The notes beneath the pieces were generated by a model that ran no database searches, had not been told where the DNA came from, and saw only the letters and a program-made list of their open reading frames with translations. Positions 1 through 11,229 of a stretch of 64,000 bases of DNA are shown here, one piece after another. Each line of letters begins with the position of its first letter. Position 1 is the first letter of the stretch. A program made the position numbers and the translations under genes. This DNA is from Thereva unica (taxonomy: Eukaryota; Arthropoda; Insecta; Diptera; Therevidae): NCBI GenBank assembly GCA_949987705.1, contig OX465281.1, forward strand, positions 202,603,112-202,667,111, written 5' to 3'.

Positions 1-1079
1 CACCATTCCGCCCATGCAGACCCAAGATATTTCTCATGGTCACTGTGAATACGAAAATTTTAAATTATTTTATCCTCTTAGTCGATAGGTCTCGTTTTTC
101 TTGTAGCCAGCTCTTGGACTATTTTGCGTGAACATTGACCGAACAAACAGAATATCAACTCAAAATGTTTGAATTGAAAATTCTAAGAAGAATATTTGGT
201 CCTGTAAGGGTTAATCAAAACGGCGCACTTTAAGAGTTCTCAGAGTTACTAAACTTATATATGGCTAGTCTAAAATACGAACTTAGACACCAAGAGTGAA
301 ACCATGAGGCGGAAGGGGGAACGTGATGGCGACCATCTTGGTATGCTCCACATTTCAAATAATGTAGTTTATAAAACCTGATAAAACTTTTAGATAAAAC
401 AAAGAAAGCTAATTATCTTAATTTTATAAACATATCATCAACATACTATTAAAATGAACACCGAAACCTTAACCACAGCAGAAAAAAAGCAGATCTTCCC
501 AAAATGACGGACATGAGCCGCTCTTGCCATCACAGACACTCGATTACACTCCATCAAGTATGTATTCATTAATCTGAGGAAGAAATGTATGACGAATTAT
601 ATCTATCTTCTTCTATCTTTATATATATATTTTTCTTCTGCCCGTGTGTATGTAATTGAACTCCTCCTAAACGGCAGGACTGATTTTTTATGAAATAACT
701 CAGTAGACCGGCTCTCTTTCGACTGCGTAGGTAAAGCAGCATTGGACGTGCTTAGTACGCAGTTGGGGGACTACTAAAATGATGCATTTATAAATGTTCA
801 CGCCTGTAGGCGAATTTTTCGACTCGGGTTTGAATAGACCATAGATAGGATTATCAATACTTTCGATTATTTGTTAAATTAAACGTACGAACGTACAAGA
901 TTTAGATGTCGAATTTGTAAAAAAAAAATTAATATATTACTTTTATCAGAAACTTGCATAAAAATGAAGAATACTCGTATGATGAGGACTCCGTTAATGT
1001 TTTAACATCTCATACAAACATACCAAAAACACATTCGCTTAATCACGCAGATAATGAACAAATGGCAGATAATGAACAA
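1..1079. other. AT-rich non-coding DNA, no gene seen
   Basis: I see no coding signal or RNA gene here. The stretch at about 597-705 (microsatellite-like TATATA followed by a block containing CTCCTCCTAAACGGCAGGAC) resembles a widespread arthropod interspersed repeat and is probably a fragment of one. That is recognition by eye, not a search result. Confidence 0.4.
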
Positions 1080-1349
1080 ATGAATTTGATGGTTTTTATT
1101 TATACCTATCGCCACATGAAACTGTACCCCATAATAATGGAATTCATACATGACTATCTTACTTCTTCAGGTTCAATTTTACTAGGTCGAAACTGCAACG
1201 AATTCCCCATAATTTTGAGTTGCGATTTCAATATTAATTTTACATCAAAAACGGCAGTTCCGAACTTTGTGGGTGAAGGGAAGTGTGATGATGACAGGTA
1301 CCACCTCACTTCTCCCTTTATCCACAAAGCTCATGAGGAACGTTCTTGA
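1080..1349 (+). pseudogene. Fragment of an endonuclease/exonuclease/phosphatase (EEP) domain, Helitron/Helentron type
   Basis: A frame open from 954 carries a recognisable protein block from about 1080: a hydrophobic stretch (IYTYRHMKLYPIIMEFIHDY), then SGSILLG, then PIILSCDFNIN. The last block matches the metal-binding GDFN motif of EEP nucleases, with the glycine changed to cysteine. The family is known as the nuclease module of some LINE proteins and as the C-terminal part of Helentron-type Rep-helicase proteins. The surrounding residues resemble the latter more. The region 954-1079 in the same frame has no recognisable match. No helicase precedes it here, so this is a short relic. Confidence is moderate for EEP and lower for the Helentron assignment. 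Confidence 0.45.
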
Positions 1350-1367
1350 GCGAAACGTCTAAACAGA

Positions 1368-2250
1368 CAGGAGAGGTGTTGAACTTTTTTTTAAATAAGA
1401 CAGTACTTTAGTAGGGTTGAATTTGACACGGTTCTTGTTTCCCCACTCTAGAATGAGATTAGTGTCGTTATTAATAGAGTTGGACATTTGTTCCCGGTCA
1501 TCAAGACAGAATCTTGCCACGCAGGGTACCATCGTCAGCGAAGCTGAGAAGTGGGTTGTAGGGGATTGAAATTAGGTCATTAATAAAGATAAAGAGTAGG
1601 GATGGTGATAAACCTGGGGACCCCCGCACAGAGAGGAAACTCTCAATCCACGTAAACAGAAGTGAGTCAATTCCAATAGCTTTGAGTTTAGCTAACAGGG
1701 CTGAGTGCCATAGTTTATCAAAAGGCTTGAAAATATCCAATGCAACCTGACTAGATTCCCCAGATCCATGCAAACTTCGGTTGAGATGTTCCGTAAGGCA
1801 AACTAAAAGATCGCCATTTGATCTTTTTTTGTCGGAACCCATACTGTCTGTCGTTTAGGAGTAGGTTGGATTCTAGATATCCCATAAGCTTTGGTTTATT
1901 TTCGTCTCCATGGTTTTGGAGAGAATAAAAGTAATTGCTATTGGGCGGTAGTTGGAGGGAAGGCTGGAGTCACCTTTCTTCGGTATGGGCTGAACATGGG
2001 AAAGTTTCCAACAGTCTGGGTAAACTCCGGAAGAGTATGATAGGGCAAAAAGTTTTCGCAGAGGTTTAGCCAAAGGTGAGGCGCATTGTTTAAAGACGAT
2101 AGGGGTATATTATCGGCTCCAGTGGCTTCATCGAGCTCCTTGAGGCACCTGTACACCTCGCGAGTCCTGTAGAAAACCATACTCATTAATTGAGAGTTGT
2201 GCTCGAGAACCGGGGGTAACGTATCAGTTTCGGGTAAAAAAGAATTTGGC
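1368..2250 (-). pseudogene. 5'-truncated, frameshifted LINE reverse-transcriptase copy
   Basis: This region aligns throughout with the inner part of the LINE at 17-20 kb (there about 17800-18790). It runs from the PPVLE block through the YRPIAI, GDLL-CLTEHL, VALDI, IFINDL and SFADDGTLR motifs of the reverse transcriptase. The reading frame is broken into at least three pieces. The segment between the SGRS and GVPQGS blocks is deleted, so the catalytic region is incomplete. A stretch before 1500 matches the LINE past the FADD motif. Both ends stop abruptly inside coding sequence and there is no poly(A) tail. It is a dead relic of the same family. Confidence 0.85.
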
Positions 2251-2693
2251 TTGATGGTGAACGTACAGTACATTCAGCACCCAAGCTCCCATAATCCTTT
2301 CCGTTATTGTAATTTCTGTATGTACTCTAAAAGATGTCAATCTTGTGTACTGTCCGAAAATAAATTGTTTCCAATGAGAAATTGACAAACGGCCCAGATC
2401 TGGCCCAGCGCAGGCTACGGACATTCGACGCTCGATAACCAACCGTTGAGCCAAACCTGGAAATGATAACGCTACCCAGCGCTCAGTCGACGGTCAAAGC
2501 CCATCGCTGGGCGAGTGCTGCCGTCCGATCCCAAGCCGTCTGGTCGAAGAATGGCTACTGAGTGTTTTTTAATATTAAATAATATTTTTTATTATTGATT
2601 TATTTATTTTGAATAATTATATAAAATAAAAAAAATGAAATATAAATAATATTAACTGAATAAACGATGCCTAAGGATGTTCCTTGTAAACCA
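2251..2693. other. Non-coding spacer
   Basis: No gene is recognisable. The part from 2575 to 2660 is almost pure A/T. Short open frames between 2197 and 2454 have no motif and overlap one another. Confidence 0.4.
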
Positions 2694-3307
2694 ATATCAG
2701 AACGACTTTTCCTTATCTTGTGACCATGAGGAACGGGTATGAGAATAAAAACCTCACCACTTAGGACTTATTGTTTATTATCACAATTACCGTTTCGCAT
2801 AATACGCTTATGCCTCTTCAGAGCTGTCGTTTAAATAAATAAACTACTATCTTTCGGTCAAATTAATCAGTTTAAAACATCGTTATAAAAAAACGAAAGA
2901 CAATAATAAACAAAATAAAAATTATATAAAAAAGAACATGAAACCAATAATTTACGGGACGGAACAAAAATTAAACACCGTGTGGCTAGCAAGTGTACAT
3001 GCTACACTTGCTAGCCACACGGTGTTTAATTTTTGTTCCGTCCCGTAAATTATTGGTTTCATGTTCTTTTTTATATAATTTTTATTTTGTTTATTATTGT
3101 CTTTCGTTTGTTTATAACGATGTTTTTAAACTGATTAATTTGACCGAAAGATAGTAGTTTATTTATTTAAACGACAGCTCTGAAGAGGCATAAGCGTATT
3201 ATGCGAAACGTTAATTGTGATAATAAACAATAAGTCCTAAGTGGTGAGGTTTTCATTCTCATACCCGTTCCTCATGGTCACAAGATAAGGAAAAGTCGTT
3301 CTGATAT
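2694..3307. repeat. Near-perfect 614-bp palindrome (foldback element)
   Basis: The left arm 2694-2997 is the reverse complement of 3003-3307 with only scattered small differences, for example in the A-runs near 2885/3110. The loop is only 5 bases (CATGC at 2998-3002). The outer ends are ATATCAGAACGAC and its complement. There is no coding sequence. It looks like a foldback-type non-autonomous transposon or a head-to-head inverted duplication. I see no obvious target-site duplication outside the arms. Confidence 0.9.
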
Positions 3308-3599
3308 AAATAATGTTAGTAATTATAAAAAATTTATTTCCCAAAAATTTTTAAGATAAGTTTCACAATTTTTTTTAATTGTCATTTATTACCTAAAAGT
3401 TTTTATAAGCCCAGTACAAAAAAGTTCAACTGTTGGTGAGTGTTGGCTGTGACCTGTCCCTGCGTTGGCAATGAACACTTTAACACGCTTTCTTACAAGC
3501 GCAGCATCAGCTCAGGTACCGTCGAAATTTGTGCACTGGCCCAGATTAAATATTCAACCGTTGGGTTTTTGCGCTATGCCGTTTGCAACGGCTGGCATT

Positions 3600-3803
3600 C
3601 TACCGAAATTTCTTATTGGGTTATTATTAATATTATTTGAACCAGATAGAAACACCCTACATGTAATTTCAACAAAAACTCCAGCGCTTTAAACGTGTAA
3701 AATTATAATTTGGGATGAATGCACCATGGACCATAAAAAATCGCTTGAAGATAGTATGGTACTGTCGGCGACAGAAAACGGCAACCTTAAAGTAGGGCTC
3801 TAA
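3600..3803 (+). pseudogene. Pif1-type helicase fragment (Helitron relic)
   Basis: Two adjacent frames carry parts of one helicase block. The first ends near 3690 and contains EPDRNTLHVIS-TKTPAL. The second, from about 3698, reads IIWDECTMDHKKSLED before a stop at 3801. The WDE-CTM-H-K block is the Walker B-like region of Pif1-family helicases carried by Helitrons. A related and equally broken copy lies at 25.4-25.8 kb. The change of frame and the loss of everything upstream and downstream mark this as a pseudogene. Confidence 0.6.
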
Positions 3804-4293
3804 TCTACTTTACGAATGCGTAGACTAAAAAAAAGCTTTTAATTTCTTTAAACTTCAATATTCTAACGCCTATTAGATGCCAATTTAGCGGTTTCTTGTG
3901 GTTATTTCAAAAAGTAAATGTGGAAATGTTTGAAACTAATAAAATTGTCTTTTTAACTACACATTAATTATATCTAAAAGGCTTTGCAGCTCATTAAATT
4001 GTTTCCTCTGCGACCGTGTTAAAAATTATATCTTTGAGAGTTGTAAAAAGTTTTGAGCTTTCGACGAAACCTTGCGCTTGTATTTTGCACAATCAAAAAT
4101 GCTAAAAAAATACTTTATATTAAAATTAAATGGATTTTGAGATTCTCAATTGTTTTGGCGCACGCCATATTATTAGCTTATGGGCGCACCGTTTTCCAGC
4201 TAGTATAGTTATACACATAAAATTGAGTCGACCGCGATGCTCGGATACATTGCACGACTTCGGAAGGAAGAATGCTAGCCAGAATTTTCAAAG

Positions 4294-4425
4294 AAACGTA
4301 GAGGTGGGCCGAGAAATTTATGGATGGAAGATGTAATTAGAGATATACGGAAACTTCCTAGGCTCGAGCCCTGCATGAAGAAGAAGAGGAATCGTAAACG
4401 CCTATACATTAGGTTTAGCTTCTAG
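4294..4425 (+). pseudogene. C-terminal tail of an RTE-like LINE polyprotein
   Basis: A short frame encodes KRRGGPRNLWMEDVIRDIRK followed by a basic stretch (KKKRNRKR) and a TAG at 4423. A GRP-x-x-x-W-x-(D/E)-D-V pattern is typical of the extreme C-terminus of RTE-type and related LINE proteins. Nothing of the reverse transcriptase remains upstream, and 3804-4293 has no recognisable coding sequence. The call rests on one motif. Confidence 0.4.
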
Positions 4426-6258
4426 GTGCATAGCCTTCAACATCAACATATAAAAAAATAATTTAGTTATTTTACTGCTTTCGATACGGTTTTAGGCTGT
4501 CTTGTTGCAAAGGCATTTCCGCCCTCCTGACTTGGTTGTCATCGTCCCATCCGCCCAGCAAACACACCTATCGTAAAAATTTACATTCTTGCAATGACAA
4601 CAATAAATATTCCACGTCTCAAATTGATTCTTTTTATTGCAAATTTTACTATCTATTATTTATGTCACTTCGGGTCTACCATGACAAAGAGAAGGAAAAT
4701 CGTAAAAAGTCAGCTTTCATGGATCTGATCAAAGTCAGCACTTGGGGCTATAATTTCCATTAGGATCTGCTGCTGTCGAGCCGGAGTCTTTTAATTGATG
4801 AATTACTTTCCATTTCACTTGACTTGAAAATCAATTATAGCCTCGTTAATTACAGGGTGTTAGGCCATTACGAAAGTCATCGGGGTATTTAGCCCCCAGA
4901 CAGCCCCTCATTAGGGGCAGTGTCGCAGTCCTCACCGTACACCGAGCTCCATCTCCTCGTCCAAAAGGAATCCAACATCCTTGGGAGGCAACCATTTTTT
5001 ATAGTCTCGTTCAATAATTTTTGCTGGCGGTTTTCCATTGATTTTCCATTATCCACGTGTGGATTCTGTATACGCATTAAGCTTTTTCTGGGAAACATCT
5101 TATACGCTGACGGCCATTAAGCTGGCCAAAATGAACACAAACGTTTTCACGTCTTTTGACACAGGGATCGGGGATTGAGTTTTTCAATCTTTATTTTTAG
5201 CCCCCAGTTTGCTGTGTGCATGAAGCCGTTCCGTTATGTTTGTTTGCGGCCTTTTCTGGTATTGAGAAAAGGAAAAAATAATGACAATTTATGTGACCCC
5301 ACTTAGTCCTACCCTTCGGGCAAGATAATTTAGAAAAATGTGCGTTGATGTCGTTTTTCGTTTTGCCCTTTATCGGGCCCCATTGGCCTATAGAGTTGAG
5401 TGCTGATGCTTTATGAGGATAAAGGGCCGCCATATGTCTTACTCAACAAAGTTTCTATTAGTTGACAATAAAGTGTCCTCTTGACTGGGAAAAACAAAAT
5501 GAAATATTTGTAGTTACCAATGGCTGGGCTCAAGGATAAATTAGCACAGTTTCGAAAGTCCCTGCTAAGCCCAGGGTCTTATTCAATTTTATTTTGTGCC
5601 ACGTGGACCAAGCTTACGGGAAACTAATCCCTAGACAACTCTGATTAACATAAGCCACAAAAGTAGGGCAGGCAGTGAGGGTGCTCCTTTATTATGTGAT
5701 TGTGGTCGTTATTTGGAAATTGTGATTAAAGTGCCGGTAGCTCTGGAAGAAGTTACTTAAGCAAGCCCGGTGGTCGTCCGTTGTGCCTGAGATGGAACCT
5801 AAAGAACAAGGGCACCGCTGGGTCTCTCCCGTTCCCCAAAAGAGTACTAAAATTAAGTTATTCGATTTTTTCATCTAGCTAAAAAACATTTTTCCCAAAA
5901 GGTTATTTAAATGCCATTTTGGCCCCTTATACTGCTGCTAATAAATTTTTCTAGAAAATGATGATGGTACGACGGCGATTCTACAACAAGAAAGAAGGTA
6001 ATGCTGTGGCGATTGTGTTAGTAATGGTGATGTTCTCATGGTTTTGTCGTCAAGAGATGCTTGGGCGATGGTAATGACGTGATATGCGATTTTGATAGAG
6101 ATGCGTTTGATGTAATGGCGATGGTGTTTCATGTAAGTGCTGTCCAATAAATTTTGAAAGCAAAAGAAAAACCTCTCATTTGCAATTTAAAATCAATTTC
6201 GGGCTTCAACACAATCTCTGTTTAAAAAAGGAATCTTATCTCAAAATGGTCAGTTGAG
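4426..6258. other. Unannotated interval, no gene recognised
   Basis: This interval contains only short overlapping open frames without motifs, for example 5197-5433 on the minus strand. Two short blocks, at about 4890 and 5200, share TTTAGCCCCCAG, possibly the remains of a duplicated repeat. I see no RNA gene and no element ends. Confidence 0.4.
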
Positions 6259-6716
6259 TTTTTTTTAATGTGAAAGACTAGAGTCTCAGGAAAGGCCCTT
6301 TATACTGTTGACAATCTATTTTCTTCGTATAGAGTGCAATGTCGAACAGCAGCTCTAGTCGTTGAGGAAGGAATTGCCACAACCTACCTGCGATATATTT
6401 AATCCACCTACTGCCAACCATTACTATCGCGATTTTGACATCGGGGCATCGAGAAACAACTTGCTGGAGTGTTATGCCTCCTGGAACGAGTTGAATCGCA
6501 TCAACCAACCGATGACATGCGCTTTGATGGAGCGGGGAAGGGCTAAGGAAGGCTATGACGGGAGGAATCAAGAATGTAAAGAGGGAAGAAGAAAGAAAGA
6601 AATTGATGTAGGTTCGAAAGTGGAAAAGGCGAAGGACCGTGGGGCTTGCCGGGATTCGAGCCCGGGACCTCTGGGAAAGTAGCCAGACGCCTTACTCCCT
6701 AGGCTACCGAGGCCCC
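6259..6716 (-). mobile_element. tRNA-derived SINE, copy 1
   Basis: The element is on the minus strand. Its tRNA-like head lies at about 6645-6716 and contains A-box-like and B-box-like promoter sequence (here GGATTCGAGCCCGGG, complement of the GGTTCGA-type box). The body is about 330 bp and the tail is an oligo(A) run, read as T at 6259-6266. It aligns over its whole length with the copies at 29187-29653 and 61377-61834. Such elements are transcribed by RNA polymerase III and moved by LINE enzymes. The 3' tail closely matches the 3' UTR of the LINE at 17 kb. Target duplications are not clear here. Confidence 0.85.
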
Positions 6717-6719
6717 CTT

Positions 6720-6950
6720 GATTTGAAGATAGACAAAGAATATGAAAGGTTAAGGGTAATCTGGTGGATGCATGAGAAGGAGGCAGTGACGCGTTTGCAC
6801 TCTTGGATGTTGTAGGAGCTCACTTTTTTAGCAACCGGGGGAGTCCTAATGGTCAGGGCTAACGGGAGACAGTCTTGTTGGAGTGTTATGCCTCTTGAAA
6901 CAATTGACTCCCGCTAACCAGCCGACGAAGGTTGTAACGCCAACAGTACC
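6720..6950 (-). pseudogene. Joined fragments of the LINE C-terminus and leader
   Basis: The block 6785-6822 (ACTCTTGGATGTTGTAGGAG) matches the sequence encoding the C-terminus of the LINE protein near 17200. A second block around 6885-6930 (GAGTGTTATGCCTCTTGAAAC) matches the LINE leader near 20134 and the SINE centre. In the LINE sense these occur in leader-then-C-terminus order, so this may be an internally deleted LINE copy. There is no intact coding sequence. Confidence 0.5.
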
Positions 6951-7152
6951 AGACTTCCAGGAGAACAAGGAGGTACACCGACCGCTCGATGAAGACCCGA
7001 CCTAAGGGAAAATTTGGTACCCTGTTATTAACCGGTTTAGCCGGCGGTGTTTGTTTAGTAACTAAAAATTGATAGGTTGTTTCATGTTTCAAGAATGTAT
7101 TTTGATTTGCAACGAATGGTATGTTTTTTTTTATGTATTTTTATTTGAAACT

Positions 7153-7235
7153 AGCTGGACCCGGCATAACTCCGTTTTGCCGGTACAGTTGGCCACCAGG
7201 CGGCTATTATGTCGTGTTTAATTGTTTACAGGTTT
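7153..7235 (+). repeat. Interspersed repeat fragment beginning ACTAGCTGGACCCGG
   Basis: The block ACTAGCTGGACCCGGCATAA is a familiar start of a dispersed arthropod repeat. A related block, ACTAGCTGGGACCCGG, begins at about 37592 in this window. It has no coding content. Confidence 0.4.
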
Positions 7236-8150
7236 TGTGACATTTCACACGATGGTCGAATTTTATTTGGTAAAAATTGCCATTCAACATATTTAAATGT
7301 TATTCAACTGATTCATTAGGTTTTATTTGGCTTAGCCAAGCACCCCACACTTTTAACCTTTCGAAAGGTAGGTTGTTCCTATATAGTGGCTGAAGCATTA
7401 AAAACTTTACATCCAAAATTATTTTTTTTACTTTTTAGTTCATTTTAAAATAAAATCGTATTTTTTAGTTTTTTTTTAAAACTATACTTTTATTTTCTAA
7501 TTTTGCTCCGTTATATTATGTCTTCCGCCATTTTGCGGTGGCTTCCATATTTGAATTAAAACAACGTCACATAGTTATCTGTATAGATCTTTTCAAACGC
7601 CGTGACACAAATAATTTGAAGGGTTCTGCGCACCTCATTGCCAAATTTTATAAATTTTGTTCTATCATTTCCCCTCTTTTAACTTAAAAAGGCAACAAAC
7701 ACAGAAAAAACTCAACAAAATAATTTGGGAAGGGATGTGGGCATGCCGAATGAATAAAGTTAAGTAATCTTTATATGTATTGAAAAGAGCTTTTAAATAC
7801 ATGTAAAACCGTGCTCAACATCAACCGTTTTCAAAGTTTATTCATCATAATATGCATAATTATACTATAATTATTCGAAATATTTTTCGTCCCTAAGTTT
7901 AAAATAATTTAAAAACTATGCTGAAAAAATTTCTTTTGAGTTCATGAGCATTTTCATTCATAAATTGCAAGTTGTCCGCAGTCGCAAGCAGCACAACCTC
8001 CCCAGGCAGAAGAGCGCATGCGACTGGCGGAAAACGTCAATAATCAAGTAATGAGAGCGTTAGAAATACAAATTACATATTTCTTTATAGAAATTACAAA
8101 AAAATATTTCTGTAGCAAATACGTAACATACAAAAACCTGAATATTAAAA
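7236..8150. other. AT-rich non-coding interval
   Basis: I see no gene, RNA or element ends. Short motif-less open frames only. Confidence 0.4.
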
Positions 8151-8154
8151 AATA

Positions 8155-8310
8155 TATAAAAAAGGACGTTTTTCATTAATAATTTGTACATTTTTTAAGT
8201 AATCATTAACCCGCCAGGAAAATGCACCTCACTCTAGCAATACGCAGCCGTGACTGATTACATGACTGCAAGGGATTTGATAAGAAGGAGGAGGAGTCAA
8301 TTCTCGCTCA
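8155..8310 (+). repeat. Dispersed repeat, left half of a split copy
   Basis: This block (GGACGTTTTTCATT ... CTAGCAATACGCAG ... GATTTGATAAGAAGGAGGAGG) aligns with 57030-57165. In the 57-kb copy it is followed directly by a block that here lies at 9735-9835, so the copy here appears split by about 1.4 kb of inserted DNA. Confidence 0.6.
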
Positions 8311-8430
8311 CTTTTTTAAATATACACAAAATATACAGATCACAAAATTAAGCAAAGATAAAAAGAATAAAAGATAAAGAGTAAAAATATCGTTATCCAA
8401 TTATTAACAAGTGACGGATTTTGCAAATAT

Positions 8431-8720
8431 ACAGGGTGTTCCGTTACTCATGGTACAAAGGAAAATGGCAGATAGTACATAAAAAATTATCGCAAAAAAA
8501 AGTAAAAAAGGGGGGGGGGTACCTCTTTTCGTTTTCGAGATATGGCGTTTTGAAATTTTTTGGTAGAGGTTTACATATTACCCTGTATTTTTGTCACCTT
8601 ATTAGATATTTTAATTAATAAGACATCAATCTACGCCGAATAAATCTGTAAAAGTCAAGGGGTCAGCCCACCAACATCCAGAGTTATGAGTCATCAAAGA
8701 CAAAATTTTGTTGTTTTTTT
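8431..8720 (+). repeat. ACAGGGTGT repeat family member
   Basis: It starts ACAGGGTGTTCC. It also contains GCGTTTTGAAATTTTTTGG, AGGTTTACATATTACCCTGTA and GAGTTATGAGTCATCAAAG, all in the same order as in the copies at 26.5 kb and 29.7-30.5 kb. It is non-coding. The family start resembles ends of several DNA-transposon superfamilies, but I cannot assign it. Confidence 0.6.
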
Positions 8721-9054
8721 TCACTAAAATTTCCACTTCAACCACCTTTTTCTCCAAAAAATACGTAATTAATCAATATTTTGTTTTACAAAATTGGAAA
8801 GCTTGGACAATTTCCTATGAATAATGTCTAACAACTATATTATGCTACAACCTTTACTTTTGAAGTTATTAGCAATTTTAATGGTGAAGGCTCTATTTCG
8901 TCCTTTTTTAGTGCTTTTTCACCTGAGTTTTGTCGAAAAGTACAAAGTACCAAATAAGGCCAACTTTTGCGTTAAAATTGCTAACAAGTAGTGGACTAGA
9001 ACATGTGAGTTTTTTTTTTTTAAATAAAATTAAGCGTTAATATAAATAATAATA

Positions 9055-9348
9055 TTGCAGGGTTCCCAGAATGTTGTGAGAATATGCACGTGCACGCCTT
9101 CTCCACAGCCAAGTACCTCAAGAGCGGACTTCGTATCACCAAGGAGAAAAAGTGCCAAACGAAAGCCCTCACGAAGTGAAATGGATCACTTCGAATCTTC
9201 TGTTTTAAGAAGAATTATAGATGCATTTCATCTTAGTGAAGGGCGACAATGCACTATTCACCTGTTACGAGAGAAGCTCAGAGAGAAACTTAACTATGAA
9301 GGCAGTGATATTTCTTTGTGGAGACTGATAAAAAGGCTAGACTGGTAA
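9055..9348 (+). pseudogene. N-terminal helix-turn-helix fragment of a DDE (Tc1/mariner-like) transposase
   Basis: A TTGCAG acceptor-like site at about 9059 opens a frame. It begins with a basic stretch (SPRRKSAKRKPSRSEMDHFE), followed by SSVLRRIIDAFH and then LREKLNYEGSDISLWRLIKR-LDW. That layout matches the N-terminal DNA-binding part of arthropod DDE_3-type transposases. The match is a short acidic anchor, a helix with IRR/LRRI, then a (T/S)LWR-LLK helix. The frame stops at TAA directly after the tryptophan, where the family normally continues with basic residues. The same frame does continue past the stop with KDRP, so this looks like a nonsense mutation. No catalytic domain follows. Confidence 0.5.
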
Positions 9349-9734
9349 AAAGACAGACCTGTAAATTTGTAATTACTAACAATTTTAATAAACTTTAAGT
9401 AAAATATTTAAATTATATATTATTTGTTTTTCGCTTTATTGTAAGAAAAAAAAAATTAATAAGAAAATTTAAATAAACTTTATTTAAAATATTTCCTTCG
9501 GATTTTTATTTTATTTGCGGTTCGGTTCAAATGTCTACCAAATATTCAAATTGGAAGACATAATTTTCGTTTTCGGGTTGAGATTTTTTAAGTCACTGTG
9601 GGATGTACAGAAGCCCTTATAAAAAAACAGAGTCGTCGTAATATATCCCACATGGTGTCAGAAATTATATTAGAATTGCTGATAATTCTCTTGCGTGCAC
9701 CTTTGGCCTTCATTTAGAGAGCTTAATTTCTCAA

Positions 9735-9835
9735 TTAGAGAGGAAGAAAATTATCTTAAGCTTTTGAGCATTTTTAAGAACTTTTTACAACAGCATGCGC
9801 CAGATGTCACGACATTTGAAAAACTCTATACTATA
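9735..9835 (+). repeat. Dispersed repeat, right half of a split copy
   Basis: The block AAGCTTTTGAGCATTTTTAAG ... CAGCATGCGCCAGATGTCACG aligns with 57170-57245. It is the continuation of the repeat that begins at 8155. Confidence 0.6.
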
Positions 9836-9837
9836 CT

Positions 9838-10437
9838 CGACATACACTTCCTTTCATACCCATACCAAGGGCGTTGTAAAGGAAAAGGTAATCCGCCATT
9901 TCTACTTGTCACACCCTTTAATTTGATACCCATACCGAGCGGTTTGTAATTAAAAAAACAATCCCCTATTTTATGTTAGCCGCCATTTAACGTTTGACGC
10001 CATTTTGTACTTGGAGTGACGCCACGAAGCTAATAGTATTCTATTTGTCATACCCTTTCATTTGATACCCATGCCGGTGATTGGGAAACACAATTGCGAA
10101 ATTCGAACGCCATCTTGGAGCCGCCATCTTGATTTTTTTCCAAAAATTGGATTGTCACACGAACTAAGCATATAAGCAAATTTGGGCTTGATTGGTTATA
10201 TGAAAGTGGGTCAAAATCATGTTGCAAGAGGCATAGAACGTAAAAAATGGTGAAAAATCGTACTCATTAATTAATCAATTAATTAAGATTTCGAAATACG
10301 GAAACTTTTAGGCACCCGTTTTGGTTTCCATGCATCTACAAACAAAAAATCAGATCTCTATCACTTCTAGTTTGGCTCCAACGCGTAACGGTACGCACAA
10401 ACAGACAGACACTTTCTTTTATTAATATAGATAGATA
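9838..10437 (+). repeat. Repeat with internal TTTGATACCCAT subrepeats
   Basis: The phrase (T)CATTTGATACCCAT or a close variant recurs near 9855, 9920 and 10055, alternating with GCCGCCAT(CT)T blocks. The segment ends near ATTAATATAGATAGATATAG, a GATA-type microsatellite tail. The same sequence in shorter form lies at 48095-48400. It is non-coding, probably a LINE- or SINE-type untranslated tail. Confidence 0.6.
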
Positions 10438-10510
10438 TAGACTTCGATTTGACAAATTTATAACCCCAATTTCATCCCCTTTAGAGATAGAATTTTGACA
10501 CGTGACACAT

Positions 10511-10862
10511 AAATAATGGATGTTGTAGAGTATTTATACTAAGCTTGAATAAAATCTGACCAAAAAACTTACCATACAACCTATTGCACTCCCCTAGGGG
10601 ATGAATTATAAAATATGCTGAAACAAATGTTTTATTATTTATGTTGTAGATTATTTATACCAACTTTGAATATAATCTGATCAAAAATAAACAAATTACC
10701 ATATATCATATTGCACTCTATTTCACCCTTTAGGGGATGAATTTTGTAAAATGCTGAAACAGGTGTTACGTTATTTATGTTGTAGAAAATTTGTACCAAT
10801 TTTTAAGAAAACCTGTCCAAAAAAATTAAAATTGAAATGAAACCTCTTCTACCTTTAGGGGT
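10511..10862 (+). repeat. Degenerate tandem repeat, unit about 130 bp
   Basis: There are two and a half units (about 10511-10637, 10638-10773, 10774-10862). Each contains ATGTTGTAGA, then TTTATACCAA, then AATCTGA(C/T)CAAAAA, and each ends with TTTAGGGG(A/T). A partial unit precedes at about 10470. It is non-coding. Confidence 0.65.
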
Positions 10863-10902
10863 AGGTAGAGCAAAGCTGATAGTGTATAAATACTCTCCAT
10901 AT

Positions 10903-11229
10903 GCTGTAAACATACTAAGGGCGATAATAGTTTCCACAGCGACTGGCAAAAGCGTATAGAACACACAGCTTTTCTGAGTATGCAGGGTGCAGCACAATAT
11001 GCAGACCACTCGACGACGAGGTCGCCGAGAGTGGCGACTCAATCAATCGAAGTTCTATTTCGTAGCCGTCGCCCCTCAAAGTTCCCTGGGCGGTGTGACA
11101 TGGGATTGTGTTGCTATTCTCGTACGTTCCTGTGCGCGTGTGTAGCATTCGGATGTCGAAGATGATTATTCTTGTGTGTGCTTTTTAATTTGTGTGCACC
11201 GTCGCCGTCGCCCTTAGTATGTTTACAGC
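10903..11229. repeat. 327-bp segment bounded by a perfect 22-bp inverted repeat
   Basis: GCTGTAAACATACTAAGGGCGA at 10903-10924 is exactly the reverse complement of 11208-11229. The interior is GC-richer than its surroundings and has no convincing gene. It could be a small MITE or part of one. Confidence 0.6.

Noticed and set aside
954..1079. N-terminal part of the open frame preceding the EEP block
   Set aside because: No similarity to the nuclease family, and the frame begins at a TTG; treated as non-coding.
5197..5433. 78-residue minus-strand frame
   Set aside because: No motif and no supporting context.
6645..6716. tRNA gene candidate
   Set aside because: It is the head of a SINE repeated three times with the same body and an A-tail, and the sequence does not form a regular tRNA end.
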